Below are positions 33,556-42,872 of a DNA stretch of 64,000 bases, one piece after another (positions within the stretch are counted from its first letter, which is position 1; the number at the start of each line of letters is the position of its first letter). Origin of the DNA: Rhodoplanes sp. Z2-YC6860 (GTDB taxonomy: Bacteria; Pseudomonadota; Alphaproteobacteria; Rhizobiales; Xanthobacteraceae); contig NZ_CP007440.1 of assembly GCF_001579845.1 (NCBI RefSeq), positions 5,850,029 through 5,914,028 on the forward strand, in the 5' to 3' direction. The notes below the pieces were generated by a model. The model was not told where the DNA came from, made no database searches, and was given only the letters and a program-made list of their open reading frames with translations. A program made the position numbers and the translations under genes.

Positions 33556-34533
33556 TCAATCGACCGTAATCTTCGCCTGCTGCACGACCGGGCCCCAGAT
33601 ATCCAGACTATCCTGGATCATCTTGCGCATCTCATCCGGCGTGCTGCCGAGCGGGTTGGCTTCAAGCTTGAGGATCTTCGCCCGCATGTCGGGTTCCCTG
33701 AAGCCCTTGCCGATCGCCTCGGAGATTTTCTGGACGACCGGCTTCGGCGTGCCGGGCGGCGCCGAGACCGCCATCCAGGTGATCGATGTGACGCCGGGCA
33801 AGGTCTCGGCGAGCGTCGGCACGTTGGGATATTCCTTGAGCCGCTGGGTGTCGGCGACCGCGATCATCTTGAGCTTGCCGGCGTCGATGTTGCCCTTGTT
33901 GGCGAGCAGATAGTCCGGAACCATGTCGATGCTGCCGGCGAGCAGATCGTTGATCGCGGGCGCACTGCCCCGGTAGAACACCGGCGTCATCTTGAAGTTG
34001 CCCTTGATCTTCATCAACTCGCCGAGCAGATGGCCGGTGTTGGCGACGCCCTGGTTGCCGTAGTTGACCTTGCCTTCATTCGCCTTCGCATAGGCGATGA
34101 ACTCGGCCACGTTGTTGGCCGGCAGCGTGGTTCGCGTCAGGATCACCAGCGGATAGGTCGCGAGCACGCTGACCGGCTCGAGCGGCCGCGGATCGAACGC
34201 CGCCTTGGTGAAAACGAGATGCGTGATGCTGTAGCTGAGCTGCGTGCTGCACAGCAGCGTGTAGCCGTCGGCCGGCGAGCGCATCACCTGCTCCATGCCG
34301 ATGCGGCCGCCGGCGCCGCCGGCGCGGTTCTCGACCACCACCTGCTGACCGAGTGCTGCGGAAGCCTTCTCGGCCGCGTAGCGGCAAAGGAGATCGGCCG
34401 TGCCGCCGGCCGGCAGCGGCACCACCATGGTGATCGGCCGCGACGGGAAATCGCCCTGCGCCAATGCGGAGCCGCAAGCCAGCGCTGCGAGCGCCGAGCC
34501 GAACACCGCGCGGAGCAATGAACCCTGCAACAT
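33556..34533 (-). CDS. TTT-family (Bug/TctC) periplasmic substrate-binding protein 5
   Basis: A 325-residue binding protein: signal peptide ending near ALA-QGD, motif MVVPLPAGGTADLLCR and SPADGYTLLCS. GAGGGGGAAG lies before ATG 34533. It is the last gene of a minus-strand group with a small exported protein and an amidohydrolase. The frame extends further upstream, but that part has no signal peptide and lies in the 110-bp gap. Confidence 0.9.
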   Translation of the reverse strand: MLQGSLLRAVFGSALAALACGSALAQGDFPSRPITMVVPLPAGGTADLLCRYAAEKASAALGQQVVVENRAGGAGGRIGMEQVMRSPADGYTLLCSTQLSYSITHLVFTKAAFDPRPLEPVSVLATYPLVILTRTTLPANNVAEFIAYAKANEGKVNYGNQGVANTGHLLGELMKIKGNFKMTPVFYRGSAPAINDLLAGSIDMVPDYLLANKGNIDAGKLKMIAVADTQRLKEYPNVPTLAETLPGVTSITWMAVSAPPGTPKPVVQKISEAIGKGFREPDMRAKILKLEANPLGSTPDEMRKMIQDSLDIWGPVVQQAKITVD

Positions 34534-34643
34534 GGACGCTTCCCCCTCGATTCTTTTATCGGACGTTTCAGCAGCATAACGGCTGCCTGCAGCATTGCCA
34601 GCACCCAGGCCCAACCGCCGCGTGCGACAGATGGCTGCGAATT

Positions 34644-35126
34644 TCACTGAGGTTTGCGCCCGGCCAGCCTGCTGAAATAAGCGACGAAGCTTTCGCCATC
34701 GCCGTAGTCGATATCGGCGAACTTGATCGACAAGCCTTCGCGTGCGGTGCGGATGACAAGCTGGCGTGGATTGCCCTGGACGGTGAGCTCGACCGCGACC
34801 GCGTTATGGCCGGATGCAGTGACCGGGCCGAGTGCGACTTCTCGACCGGGGAGCACCCCCTGGCCCAGGAACAGATGACGGATGGGACCGAGCGGAACGT
34901 TGGCTTTGCCCCGGTTTTCCTGCGCGGCACGCCAGAGCTCCCGCGCCTCCACGGTGAAGACCTTCAGAAAATCATCATCGCTCTGGTGCTCCTTCGCCGC
35001 GTGCCTCGCGATCTCCCTTGTATAAAAATCGCGGACGAAGGCCACCGTATCGTCATCCTGCGCGAAGGCTTGCCGCGCGGCGACGACCGCCGCGAGCGAC
35101 AAGACCATGCGCCGGGTGAGCTTCAT
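34644..35126 (-). CDS. Small exported protein of unknown function
   Basis: A 160-residue protein with a clear signal peptide (MKLTRRMVLSLAAVVAARQA, cleavage near AFA-QDD). The mature part is a small alpha/beta domain with the segments TVAFVRDFYTREIARHAA and LVIRTAREGLSIKFADIDYG, similar in style to DUF3828/NTF2-like exported proteins, though I do not recognise a specific family. Its ATG touches the stop of the amidohydrolase gene, so it is cotranscribed with it. The function is unknown. Confidence 0.65.
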   Translation of the reverse strand: MKLTRRMVLSLAAVVAARQAFAQDDDTVAFVRDFYTREIARHAAKEHQSDDDFLKVFTVEARELWRAAQENRGKANVPLGPIRHLFLGQGVLPGREVALGPVTASGHNAVAVELTVQGNPRQLVIRTAREGLSIKFADIDYGDGESFVAYFSRLAGRKPQ

Positions 35127-36134
35127 CTATTTCACGCCGAAGAGTGCCTGTGCGTTCTTGTAGCTGATTTTCTCGCGGTCGGCCGGCTTCAGATCAAGCG
35201 ACTCCAGCACCGCGATGGTCGAGCGGATGTAGCCCGGGCCCTTCTCTTTGTCGAACGGACAGTCGGAGGCGAACAACACCTTGTCGGCTCCGAAGAAGTC
35301 GAGCCCACAGAGCATCGGCGCGCGGGCGCCTTCGATCGCGGTGTCGGCGTAGAAGTCCTTGAAGTAGTCGAACGGCCGCTTCTTCAGACTCTTGCGCAGA
35401 CCCTCGTAATCCTCGTCGGAGGTGCGCACGCCCATCTGGTCGAAGCTGTGACCGACGCGGCCTTCGAGGTAAGGGATCACGCCGCCGAGATGGTGCGACA
35501 CGATCTTGAGTTTCGGGTAGGTGTCCATGATCTTGGAGAAGATGAAGCGCGACAGCGCGACGCCGGTTTCGAACGGCCAGCCAAGCACGCTGCAGATCTC
35601 GTATTTCGACTTGGCCTCACCCTGGTAATCGATCATCTCCCGGCTGCGCGCCGGATGCAGCAGGATCGGCTTGCCGGATTTCTCGATCACCTCGTACAGC
35701 GGCCAGAACTCCGGCCCGTCGATCGCCTTGCCGTTGACGTTGGTGCCGAGCTGCACGCCATGAGCGCCGTTCTTCAGCGCGCGTTCGGCTTCCTTCGCGG
35801 CCGCCTCTGGATTGTTCATCGGCACCACGGCGGTGTAGCCGACGAAACGGTCGGGATGCTTGGCGCACACCTCGGCGAGACCGTCATTGGCGAGCTTCGA
35901 CATTTCAGGCGTCTTGTCCGGCCCCCACAGCCGGTCGACCATCGGCAGGCCGAGCGAGAGAACCTGCGTGTAGTCCGGAAACTGGTCGACGACTTTCAAC
36001 CGCAGATCGAGATCGTACAGCGCGGGAATGCCACGCACCCGCTTGCCGATGTCCTTCTGGCCTGACGGCGACTCGACCAAGGCATCGAAATAACGCGGAG
36101 GGCTGAAATGACAAAACGCATCGATGTAGCGCAT
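35127..36134 (-). CDS. Amidohydrolase (ACMSD/gamma-resorcylate decarboxylase-like) with FxH in place of HxH
   Basis: A 335-residue TIM-barrel protein of the amidohydrolase-2/ACMSD family. Conserved metal-site pieces are PILLHPARS, KIVSHHLGG and LFASDCPFD. The N-terminal motif, normally DxHxH, is IDAFCH, so the first His is Phe7 and only His9 remains. Some decarboxylases of this family vary here, but Phe cannot bind metal. Start ATG 36134; the open frame further upstream is only the complement of the UbiD gene. It is divergent from UbiD 2, suggesting a joint role in aromatic acid breakdown. Confidence 0.8.
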   Translation of the reverse strand: MRYIDAFCHFSPPRYFDALVESPSGQKDIGKRVRGIPALYDLDLRLKVVDQFPDYTQVLSLGLPMVDRLWGPDKTPEMSKLANDGLAEVCAKHPDRFVGYTAVVPMNNPEAAAKEAERALKNGAHGVQLGTNVNGKAIDGPEFWPLYEVIEKSGKPILLHPARSREMIDYQGEAKSKYEICSVLGWPFETGVALSRFIFSKIMDTYPKLKIVSHHLGGVIPYLEGRVGHSFDQMGVRTSDEDYEGLRKSLKKRPFDYFKDFYADTAIEGARAPMLCGLDFFGADKVLFASDCPFDKEKGPGYIRSTIAVLESLDLKPADREKISYKNAQALFGVK

Positions 36135-36191
36135 GCGGCAGTTCCCGGAATTGGCTAGGTTGGCGGACGAAGGTTCAGGAGAACGAGACAC

Positions 36192-37664
36192 GTGATGTAC
36201 AAGGATTTGCGCGGCTTCATCAAGCAGGTGGACGAGCTCGGGGTGCTGCGGCGCATCAACGGCGCCGACCCGAAATTCGAGCTCGGCGGCATCACCGAAG
36301 TCGCGGCTGGCAGCGCCGAGTGCCCGGCGCTGCTGTTCGACCGGATCAAAGGCTACGACAGCGGCACCCGCGTCTTCACCAACGCCACCACCACGGCGCA
36401 GCGCGCGGCTCTGGCGCTCGGCATCGATCCGTCGCTGACACCGCTCGACGCGCTGAAGGCCTGGATGAAAAAGCGGCAGACGCTCGAGCGTCACAGCCCG
36501 GTCGAGATCGACAAGGCGCCGTTCCAGGACAACGTGATGCGCGGGCGCAATGTCGATCTCGGCAAGCTGCCGGCGCCCTATTGGCACCGCAAGGACGGTG
36601 GACCGTATATCGGTTCAGGTTCGATCATCATCATGCGCGATCCGGACGGCGGCTGGATCAACTCCTCGATCTATCGGGTGCAGGTGCACGGCAAGAACCG
36701 CGTGACGATCCAGTTCGATCATCTGGGCCGCCACGGCGCGATCATCGCGAAGAAATACTGGGACAAGGGCGAACCCTGTCCGGTCGCCGTGGTGAACGGC
36801 CAGGACCCGGCGCTGTTCATCGCGGGTTTTGAATATCTTCCGGATGGCCAATCCGAATACGACTTCGCGGGCTCGATCAAAGGCGCACCGATGGAGACGA
36901 TCCGCGGGCCGCTGACCGGACTGCCGCTGCCCGCCCATGCCGAGATCATTCTCGAAGGCGAGCTGGTGCTGCCGAGTGAGGCAACCCTGCCGGAAGGACC
37001 GTTCGGCGAGTTCACCGGCTATTACGCAGCCGACGCGCGCCCTGCCCCGGTGATGCAGGTGAACGCGGTCTATCACCGCGACAACCCCATTCTCCTCGGC
37101 TCGCCGCCGATGAAGCCGCCGCGCTTCCATTTCGGGCTGCCGTTCCGCGCCGCCTCGATCTGGAGCAACCTGGAGATGGCCGGCGTCACCGACGTGGTCG
37201 GCTGCTGGCAGCACGTCGCGCAGCTGATGACGGTGGTCGCGATCCGGCAGCGCTATGCCGGCCATGCCAAGCGTGCCGCGCTGATCGCCGCCGCCAACAG
37301 CTATATGGGCCGCCTTGTCGTGGTGGTCGACGATGACGTCGATCCGTCGAACCTCGCCGACGTGATGTGGGCGGTCACCACGCGCTGCGAGCCGGCCGAG
37401 CAGATCGACATCGTCCGCAACGCCTGGAGCTCGGCGCTCGACCCGCGCATTCCCGACGAGTCGAAACGCGCCGGCGTCACCTCGCACTCCAAGGCGATCA
37501 TCGAGGCGGTGCGGCCGTTCGGCTGGAAGGACAAATATCCACCGACCTCGGCGCTGACCGCCGACGAAACCCGCGAGATCGAGGAGAAATGGGGCAGCAA
37601 GCTGCGCGGAAGCCCTGTTCCTGCAGCCACCAGTCCCGCGTCCAAGACGAGAAAAAGAAAGTAG
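36192..37664 (+). CDS. UbiD-family prenylated-FMN decarboxylase 2
   Basis: A 490-residue UbiD-family enzyme with the signature LPEGPFGEFTGYY near the middle, preceded by DPDGGWINSSIYRVQVHGKN and followed by VVVVDDDVDPSNLADVMWAV. AGGAGA lies 9 bp before the GTG/ATG pair; ATG 36195 is equally possible. It lacks the C-terminal extension of UbiD 1. It is a single gene divergent from the altered amidohydrolase and convergent with the exporter genes. Prenylated FMN must come from UbiX encoded elsewhere. Confidence 0.87.
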   Translation: MMYKDLRGFIKQVDELGVLRRINGADPKFELGGITEVAAGSAECPALLFDRIKGYDSGTRVFTNATTTAQRAALALGIDPSLTPLDALKAWMKKRQTLERHSPVEIDKAPFQDNVMRGRNVDLGKLPAPYWHRKDGGPYIGSGSIIIMRDPDGGWINSSIYRVQVHGKNRVTIQFDHLGRHGAIIAKKYWDKGEPCPVAVVNGQDPALFIAGFEYLPDGQSEYDFAGSIKGAPMETIRGPLTGLPLPAHAEIILEGELVLPSEATLPEGPFGEFTGYYAADARPAPVMQVNAVYHRDNPILLGSPPMKPPRFHFGLPFRAASIWSNLEMAGVTDVVGCWQHVAQLMTVVAIRQRYAGHAKRAALIAAANSYMGRLVVVVDDDVDPSNLADVMWAVTTRCEPAEQIDIVRNAWSSALDPRIPDESKRAGVTSHSKAIIEAVRPFGWKDKYPPTSALTADETREIEEKWGSKLRGSPVPAATSPASKTRKRK

Positions 37665-37670
37665 GCGGCG

Positions 37671-38759
37671 TTACCGGCCTGCTGTCTTTTCCTTTTCCTG
37701 GCTGAAATACACGTCGACCTTCATACCCGCGGTGAGCGGGCCGGGCTGCGTGAGCCGCACCAGCACTTCGATCACGTCGACGTCGGAGCGGTTACCCTGC
37801 TGCGCCCGCGCACCGAGCCGTGACGGCTCGACCAGCGGCGCAATCGAGGTGACCGATCCCGCGAACTCCTTGCCGGGAAAGGCCGCCGCGCGGATCGATG
37901 CCGGCTGGCCGACCTTGAGGTCGGAGACGTCGCGCTCATCGAGCTCGGCTCGGACGTTGAGCGTCATCAGGTTGGCGACCATCAACAGCGGCTGGATCGA
38001 GGTCGGCGTCGCAAGCTCACCCGGATTGATGTTGATCTGCAGCACCGTTCCGTCGATCGGCGCCCGGATCCGGAGCTTTTCCAGATTGACCCGGGCAAAC
38101 GCCAGATCGCCGCGCGCAGACGCCACCTGCGCTTCCAGAGGCGTCGGCAACGGCGCGTCGTTGCTGCCCGCTCGAAGCTGCGCCTGGCGCTTGCCGAGAT
38201 CGTCCTGGGCGCGGGCCAGAGCCGAACGCGCACTGGTCAGAGCGTCGGTCGTGCCGCTGCCGGCACGCCACGCGATCGCGGCCTTGTCGGCCGCCATCTG
38301 GGCATCGAACACCGCGGTCTCGCCGTCGGCCACGGCGTCCTCGATCTTGCGGCGCTCCGCGGCCTTGCCGGTCGCCGGCTGCTCGTCGCGCAGCCGCTTG
38401 CGCATGCCGGCCTGGGATTCGGCCGCGAGATAGCGCGACTGGATTTCGTCGTCATTGAGCAGGACCAGCGGCTCACCGGCGAACACCGTGTCGTTCACCT
38501 TGACCAGCACCTTGCTGACCACACCCATGGTCGGCGCCGCGACCTTGATCATGCCGGACGGCGGCTCGACGCGACCGGGCGCGACCGCGAGCCAGCGCCG
38601 CTCGGCCGGCTTGTCGTTCGATTGCGCGCTCGCCTGCGCATTCGCGCCGGCAATGCCGCGGAACAGATCGAGCTTGTCTGGCGACGTCACGGCGATCGCC
38701 GCGCCGATCCCGACCAGACACAAGACCCCCGCAATGGCCAAGCCGCGTTTCGACATCAT
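37671..38759 (-). CDS. HlyD/DevB-type membrane-fusion protein of an ABC exporter
   Basis: A 362-residue periplasmic adaptor: N-terminal membrane anchor (about residues 7-24), biotinyl-lipoyl-like half motifs around PTMGVVSKVLVKVNDTVFAG and VNLEKLRIRAPIDGTVLQI, and a helical hairpin between them (about 110-210). It links the inner-membrane ABC exporter to an outer-membrane channel. The first ATG overlaps the ATPase stop (ATGA). Gene order here is permease-ATPase-adaptor, unlike the usual devBCA order. Confidence 0.87.
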   Translation of the reverse strand: MMSKRGLAIAGVLCLVGIGAAIAVTSPDKLDLFRGIAGANAQASAQSNDKPAERRWLAVAPGRVEPPSGMIKVAAPTMGVVSKVLVKVNDTVFAGEPLVLLNDDEIQSRYLAAESQAGMRKRLRDEQPATGKAAERRKIEDAVADGETAVFDAQMAADKAAIAWRAGSGTTDALTSARSALARAQDDLGKRQAQLRAGSNDAPLPTPLEAQVASARGDLAFARVNLEKLRIRAPIDGTVLQININPGELATPTSIQPLLMVANLMTLNVRAELDERDVSDLKVGQPASIRAAAFPGKEFAGSVTSIAPLVEPSRLGARAQQGNRSDVDVIEVLVRLTQPGPLTAGMKVDVYFSQEKEKTAGR

Positions 38760-39484
38760 TGGGCCCTTTCTAACGTTTCTCTCAGCGTTCGCGACTGGCG
38801 CGTTTCTTCGCTGACAATGTTGCCATCCTCGATACGGATGATGCGATCGGCATAGGGCACGAGGCGCGGATCGTGCGTGACGACCAGCACGCCGCGCTTC
38901 GGGTCCTTGGCGATGCCGGCGAGGATGCCCATGATCGCCTTGCCGTTCTCGGAGTCGAGCGCCGCGGTCGGCTCGTCGGCGAGGATCACCGATGGCTCCC
39001 CCACGACGGCGCGCGCAATCGCGACGCGCTGTTGCTCGCCGCCCGACAACTGCTTCGGGTAATTCGCAGTCTTCTGCGCGAGTCCCACCCGGGCCAGCGC
39101 CTCCCTCGCCCGCGCCTTCGCGTTCCTGCCGCTCTCGGCGCGCACATCGAGCGCCAGCCTCACATTGTCGGTGGCCGAGAGCGTCGGAAACAGATGGTAG
39201 GACTGGAACACGTAGCCGATGTTCTCGCGACGAAGCTTTGCCAGCTCCTCCGGTCGTTTGCCCTCGATCGAGTCGCCGCGCACCCGGATGGTGCCTTCGG
39301 TCGGCGTCAGCATGCAGCCCAGGATCGACAGCAGCGTGGTCTTGCCGCTGCCCGAAGGCCCCATCAGCAGCGTCAGTTCGCCACCGCGCAATGACAGGCT
39401 CACGCCCTTCAGCGCGCGAATCTGCGCAGGCCCATGGCCCAGCACCTTTTCGACATTGATGGCTTCCATCACGACTTCGCTCAT
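38756..39484 (-). CDS. MacB/DevA-type ABC transporter ATP-binding protein
   Basis: A 242-residue ATPase: Walker A GPSGSGKTT (42-50), signature LSGGEQQRVAIARA, Walker B VILADEPTAALD. It belongs to the class that drives MacB/LolCDE/DevCA mechanotransmission exporters. Start ATG 39484 overlaps the permease stop by 4 bp; its own end overlaps the adaptor start. Confidence 0.9.
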   Translation of the reverse strand: MSEVVMEAINVEKVLGHGPAQIRALKGVSLSLRGGELTLLMGPSGSGKTTLLSILGCMLTPTEGTIRVRGDSIEGKRPEELAKLRRENIGYVFQSYHLFPTLSATDNVRLALDVRAESGRNAKARAREALARVGLAQKTANYPKQLSGGEQQRVAIARAVVGEPSVILADEPTAALDSENGKAIMGILAGIAKDPKRGVLVVTHDPRLVPYADRIIRIEDGNIVSEETRQSRTLRETLERAQ

Positions 39485-40617
39485 CGCGTGAACACCTGTG
39501 CTGGATCGATGCGCGTCACCTTCATGATCGCCGCGACGGCCGAGATGATGCACATCACGACGGTCAGAACAAACAGCCCAACCGACAGTTCGGGCGTGAT
39601 GACGATCGGCAAGGCGCTCGCCGCGGTCGCCCGCACCACCGCGGCGCCGACCAGCGCCGCCAGGCTGAAGCCGATCACCGCGTTGAGGATCGCCTGCCAG
39701 ATGATCACCTTGTAGATGTAGCCGCGCGAAGACCCCATGGCGCGCAGCGTCGCAAATTCGTTGATGTGGTCTTTGGTGCTCGAATAGAGCGTCTGCGCGA
39801 CGATTACGGTGCCGACGATGATGCCCAGGATCGCGCCGGCGAACAGAGCGGCGCCGGCGCCGGTGCCGAACAGCCAGAACGACCGGCTGCGCTCGCGGAA
39901 TTCCGGCGCCGTGAGCACCTCGACGTCGGAGCCGAGGGTTGCCTGCAGGTTGCTGCGCACGGCGCTGAGCTGCGAGCCGCTGTCGAGCCGGATCAGGAAA
40001 TAGGTCGCCTTACTGGACGGTGTACCGGTGTAGGAGCGCGCACGATCGACGTCCATGAACACGTAAGGCGTGGTGGTGAAGGAGCGGATGCCACTGGTCA
40101 CGGCGGCGACGCGTACCGCCTGCTGGCGGATCTCGGCGCGCGCGCCGAGGCCGGAAATGCCGAGCCGATCGAAATAGGTTTTGTCGACCGCGACCGAATT
40201 GGGCGTCGACAGCGACTCGAGGCGGCCTTCGACCAGATTCCACGGCTCGAGCCCGCCGGAGCGCAGGTCCGAACCGACCACGAACACCGGCGTCGACGAG
40301 CCCGCCGGCGTGCGCCAATCGGCAAAGCCGATCACCAGCGGGATCGCTTCGGCCACGCCCGGCACGGACAGGGCGCGGTTGCGCTGGCGGGCGTCGAGCA
40401 GCGAGGGGTCCTCGAAACACTTGGTGCCCTTGGGCATCACCCAGAGATCGGCCGAGGCGTTGTCGATCATGGTGGTGACCATGCGGCCGAAGCCGAAATA
40501 AAGGCCCATCTGCACCATGACCAGCACGATCGAGAACACGATGCCGATGACGGTCGCGACCAGCCGCAACCGATCGTGGAACAGATTTCGGAACGCGAGG
40601 GTAAAAACCAGCGGCAT
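39481..40617 (-). CDS. FtsX/MacB-type ABC exporter permease (DevC-like)
   Basis: A 378-residue permease with the four-helix FtsX layout: one helix at about 17-40, a periplasmic domain of some 200 residues, then three helices from about residue 258 onward. The segment STKDHINEFATLRAMGSSRGYIYKVIIWQA is the coupling-helix area typical of DevC. With the ATPase and adaptor it makes a tripartite exporter for a lipid, polysaccharide or peptide. It follows the acyltransferase by 41 bp. Confidence 0.87.
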   Translation of the reverse strand: MPLVFTLAFRNLFHDRLRLVATVIGIVFSIVLVMVQMGLYFGFGRMVTTMIDNASADLWVMPKGTKCFEDPSLLDARQRNRALSVPGVAEAIPLVIGFADWRTPAGSSTPVFVVGSDLRSGGLEPWNLVEGRLESLSTPNSVAVDKTYFDRLGISGLGARAEIRQQAVRVAAVTSGIRSFTTTPYVFMDVDRARSYTGTPSSKATYFLIRLDSGSQLSAVRSNLQATLGSDVEVLTAPEFRERSRSFWLFGTGAGAALFAGAILGIIVGTVIVAQTLYSSTKDHINEFATLRAMGSSRGYIYKVIIWQAILNAVIGFSLAALVGAAVVRATAASALPIVITPELSVGLFVLTVVMCIISAVAAIMKVTRIDPAQVFTR

Positions 40618-40658
40618 CGTGCGCGATAGTCCTTTGTCTCGTCAGCCGGGGGATCCGC

Positions 40659-41888
40659 CTATCGGAGCGGGCCGTCCTGTTTCTGGCCAACCTTTGCGGG
40701 CACCCAGCGCTTCGCTTGGGTGAAAAAAGCGCCGAGAGAAAGGCCGCTGAAGGCCACAGCTGCGGCCCAGCTCACCACAAAGGTGCCACAGAATACGATC
40801 GCCGCCTTTGCGGCCGCGAAAAGGCCCAACCCCAGCACCGCATATTGCAGCCACACCACGAAAATGTAGTGGTTGAGATACATGTCGTAGGCGTTGGCCG
40901 ACAGGCTATCCAGCACCCAGTGCTTGCGTGTGGCGAAACGCAGGCAGATCGCCAGAAAAAAGAACGAACCCGCCGCGCAGGCGACAGCGAAGCCTATGTC
41001 GGACACAACGTGCACGATCAGCGGCGCCTGCTTCCCATCGAGCGTCAGCGACGTCGGGCCGGCCCACAGGAAGAAACCGGCGAAGGCCGCCACGGTCCAC
41101 CAAGCCCAGCGATGCGCCAGAGCGCCGTCGACAGCCAGAAGCCCGCGCTCGAAGCCATTGGCGCCGACCGCGTAGCCGGCAAAGAAGTAGACCAGATAGT
41201 GCAGCGGCCGGCTGGTCTGGAAAGAAAACGGTCCGGTGTTGGTCCAGGCCCACGGCGTGTAGGCCAGAGCCAGCGGCACGTAAACCACGGCGGAGATGAC
41301 GACCAGCCCGGCGAAGAACTTAAGCGGCTGCTCATGGGCCGCGGCGGCGAGCCGGCCGAGCCTGTCCGTCAGTTGCGGCATATAGTGGTGCAGCACGGCC
41401 GCGATCAGGTTCAGCGCCAGCAGCTGACACAGAAACCACTGCGGACCCAACGCCCAGAACGGCAACGCCCGCCAATGCTGCCAGAACGCCGCGACGCTCG
41501 GATCAGCCGCCGTGACCGCATAGGCCGGGTAATAGGCCACGGGAATGACCAGGGCGACGACAATGGCCAGCGGCAGACCGATCCGCAGCAGGCGATCGGA
41601 AAGAAAGCTTCGTGCCCCCTTGCGCTTCAGGCTCATGGGGACAAACACGCCCGACAGGAAAAACATCAGCGACATCAAACTGACGTCCTGCCAGGCGCAG
41701 AACAGGTCGAAGCCGAACCAACGGGAAGTATCGATGATGGGGGTGGCCTGCCAGCGGTAGGGGGCCGTGTCGAAGGCAAACGGCTCGGGCGGCAGTGAAG
41801 CCAGATAAGCCAGCACCGAGTGGAAGGCCAGCACGATGACGATGACGATGCCCCGCAGATTGCTGAGCGCGATGCTGGACCGTGACAT
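40659..41888 (-). CDS. Acyltransferase-3 family membrane protein (OpgC/OafA-like)
   Basis: A 409-residue membrane protein with about ten hydrophobic segments. The N-terminal LSNLRGIVIVIVLAFHS with the conserved Arg and His and the following FFLSGVFVPMSL are signatures of acyltransferase family 3, which transfers acyl groups to sugars or glycans at the inner membrane. Likely cotranscribed with the exporter downstream, so the exporter may move the acylated product. The substrate is unknown. Confidence 0.82.
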   Translation of the reverse strand: MSRSSIALSNLRGIVIVIVLAFHSVLAYLASLPPEPFAFDTAPYRWQATPIIDTSRWFGFDLFCAWQDVSLMSLMFFLSGVFVPMSLKRKGARSFLSDRLLRIGLPLAIVVALVIPVAYYPAYAVTAADPSVAAFWQHWRALPFWALGPQWFLCQLLALNLIAAVLHHYMPQLTDRLGRLAAAAHEQPLKFFAGLVVISAVVYVPLALAYTPWAWTNTGPFSFQTSRPLHYLVYFFAGYAVGANGFERGLLAVDGALAHRWAWWTVAAFAGFFLWAGPTSLTLDGKQAPLIVHVVSDIGFAVACAAGSFFFLAICLRFATRKHWVLDSLSANAYDMYLNHYIFVVWLQYAVLGLGLFAAAKAAIVFCGTFVVSWAAAVAFSGLSLGAFFTQAKRWVPAKVGQKQDGPLR

Positions 41889-42197
41889 TCGTCGGTGGAC
41901 CTTCTCCCGGCCGGCAACGGAACCGGCCCCTCAACGTAGTCGCTCTGCAGGCTCATCCCGTTCAGGCTGAGCGCGATTCGCCCCATCCATAACACACTGG
42001 AAAGGAATGCGTTCCTGCAATGTGCTTGGAATCGCCCTCCCCGGCGACCTCGTCACGTTGGGCAAAGCCCAACGATTAGCCGCTGTACTTTCGTCAAACG
42101 GCCATATTATCGGAGTGAATCGGGTTAAAATCGATTGCAAGGTGGTGGTGTGCGTACGAAGGAATTGTATCTGCAGATGAATGGAAGGACGGCGGCC
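41889..42197. other. 309-bp gap between divergent acyltransferase and DUF2147 genes
   Basis: This is the longest gene-free stretch. It contains the outward promoters of both genes, a palindrome GGAATGCGTTCC (42004-42015), a strong hairpin with 8-bp arms and AAA loop (CGTTGGGC at 42056, partner ending 42074), and an AT-richer block before the DUF2147 gene. No small gene is evident. Confidence 0.6.
41991..42015 (-). promoter_or_regulatory. EcfG-like general-stress promoter candidate
   Basis: On the minus strand GGAAC (rc of 42011-42015), a 16-bp spacer and TGTT (rc of 41991-41994) resemble the alphaproteobacterial EcfG consensus GGAAC-N16/17-CGTT, with one mismatch in the second part. It sits about 100 bp before the acyltransferase start and would drive the acyltransferase-exporter operon. 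Confidence 0.35.
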
Positions 42198-42824
42198 ATG
42201 ACGACAAAACTTGCGACCCTGGCCTTGGCAACCGCAGCAGCGCTTGGCGCTGCAACAATTCCGGCCCGGGCCTTGGACCCGAGCGCCGCTGGACTCTGGG
42301 AAAAGAGCGAGAACGGCCGGCCGGTCATCTGGGTGCTGGTGGTTGAGCGCCCGAACAACATGTACGAGGGCGCCATCGCCAAGATGTTTCCCAGACCGGA
42401 AGATCGCGATCCCCCGTTCTGCGACAAATGCACGGACGACCGGAAGAACGCGCCCGTGCTCGGCCTTTCGTTCATCCGTGACATGAAACGCAACGGACTG
42501 GGCTACGACGACGGCAACATCCTCGATCCACGCGACGGCAGCGTCTACCACGCCAAGATGACGCTGAGCCGCGACGGCCAGCAGCTCACGGTCCGTGGCT
42601 ATCTCGGCATTCCGATGTTCGGCATGGACGAGGTGTGGCATCGCCTGCCTGACACCACCATTGCCCAGCTCGATCCAACCGTGACGGCGAAGTATCTGCC
42701 AGACGCGGCACGCGGCAGCTCCGCAGCGCAGCCGGCGAACGCGATGAAGCCGACAAACGCGCCGAAACCGACGACGAACGCCGTGAGGTCGCGCCAGCCG
42801 CAGCCCAACACGGCGCAGCGCTGA
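42198..42824 (+). CDS. DUF2147-family exported protein
   Basis: A 208-residue exported protein: signal peptide with core [13 protein letters not shown] and cleavage near ARA-LDP. The mature part begins with the DUF2147 pattern [19 protein letters not shown] and continues with [21 protein letters not shown] and [19 protein letters not shown] pair of Cys (FCDKC) is unusual and may bind metal or form a disulfide. The C-terminus is a Pro/Thr/Asn-rich tail of about 40 residues. Function of the family is unknown. ATG 42198 has GGAAGGA 8 bp upstream; ATG 42177 is less likely. Confidence 0.8.
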   Translation: MTTKLATLALATAAALGAATIPARALDPSAAGLWEKSENGRPVIWVLVVERPNNMYEGAIAKMFPRPEDRDPPFCDKCTDDRKNAPVLGLSFIRDMKRNGLGYDDGNILDPRDGSVYHAKMTLSRDGQQLTVRGYLGIPMFGMDEVWHRLPDTTIAQLDPTVTAKYLPDAARGSSAAQPANAMKPTNAPKPTTNAVRSRQPQPNTAQR

Positions 42825-42872
42825 ACGCCAACTTCGTCGAACGCTTGATTCGACCTGCTCAATAGGACCCTC

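Noticed and set aside
34464-36065. A 533-codon plus-strand open frame across the receptor, small exported protein and amidohydrolase genes.
   Set aside because: It lies opposite three genes with clear motifs; no signal, domain or ribosome site supports it.
36135-36587. A 151-residue N-terminal extension of the ACMSD-like amidohydrolase.
   Set aside because: The extension is the complement of the UbiD gene start; the family start motif begins right at ATG 36134.
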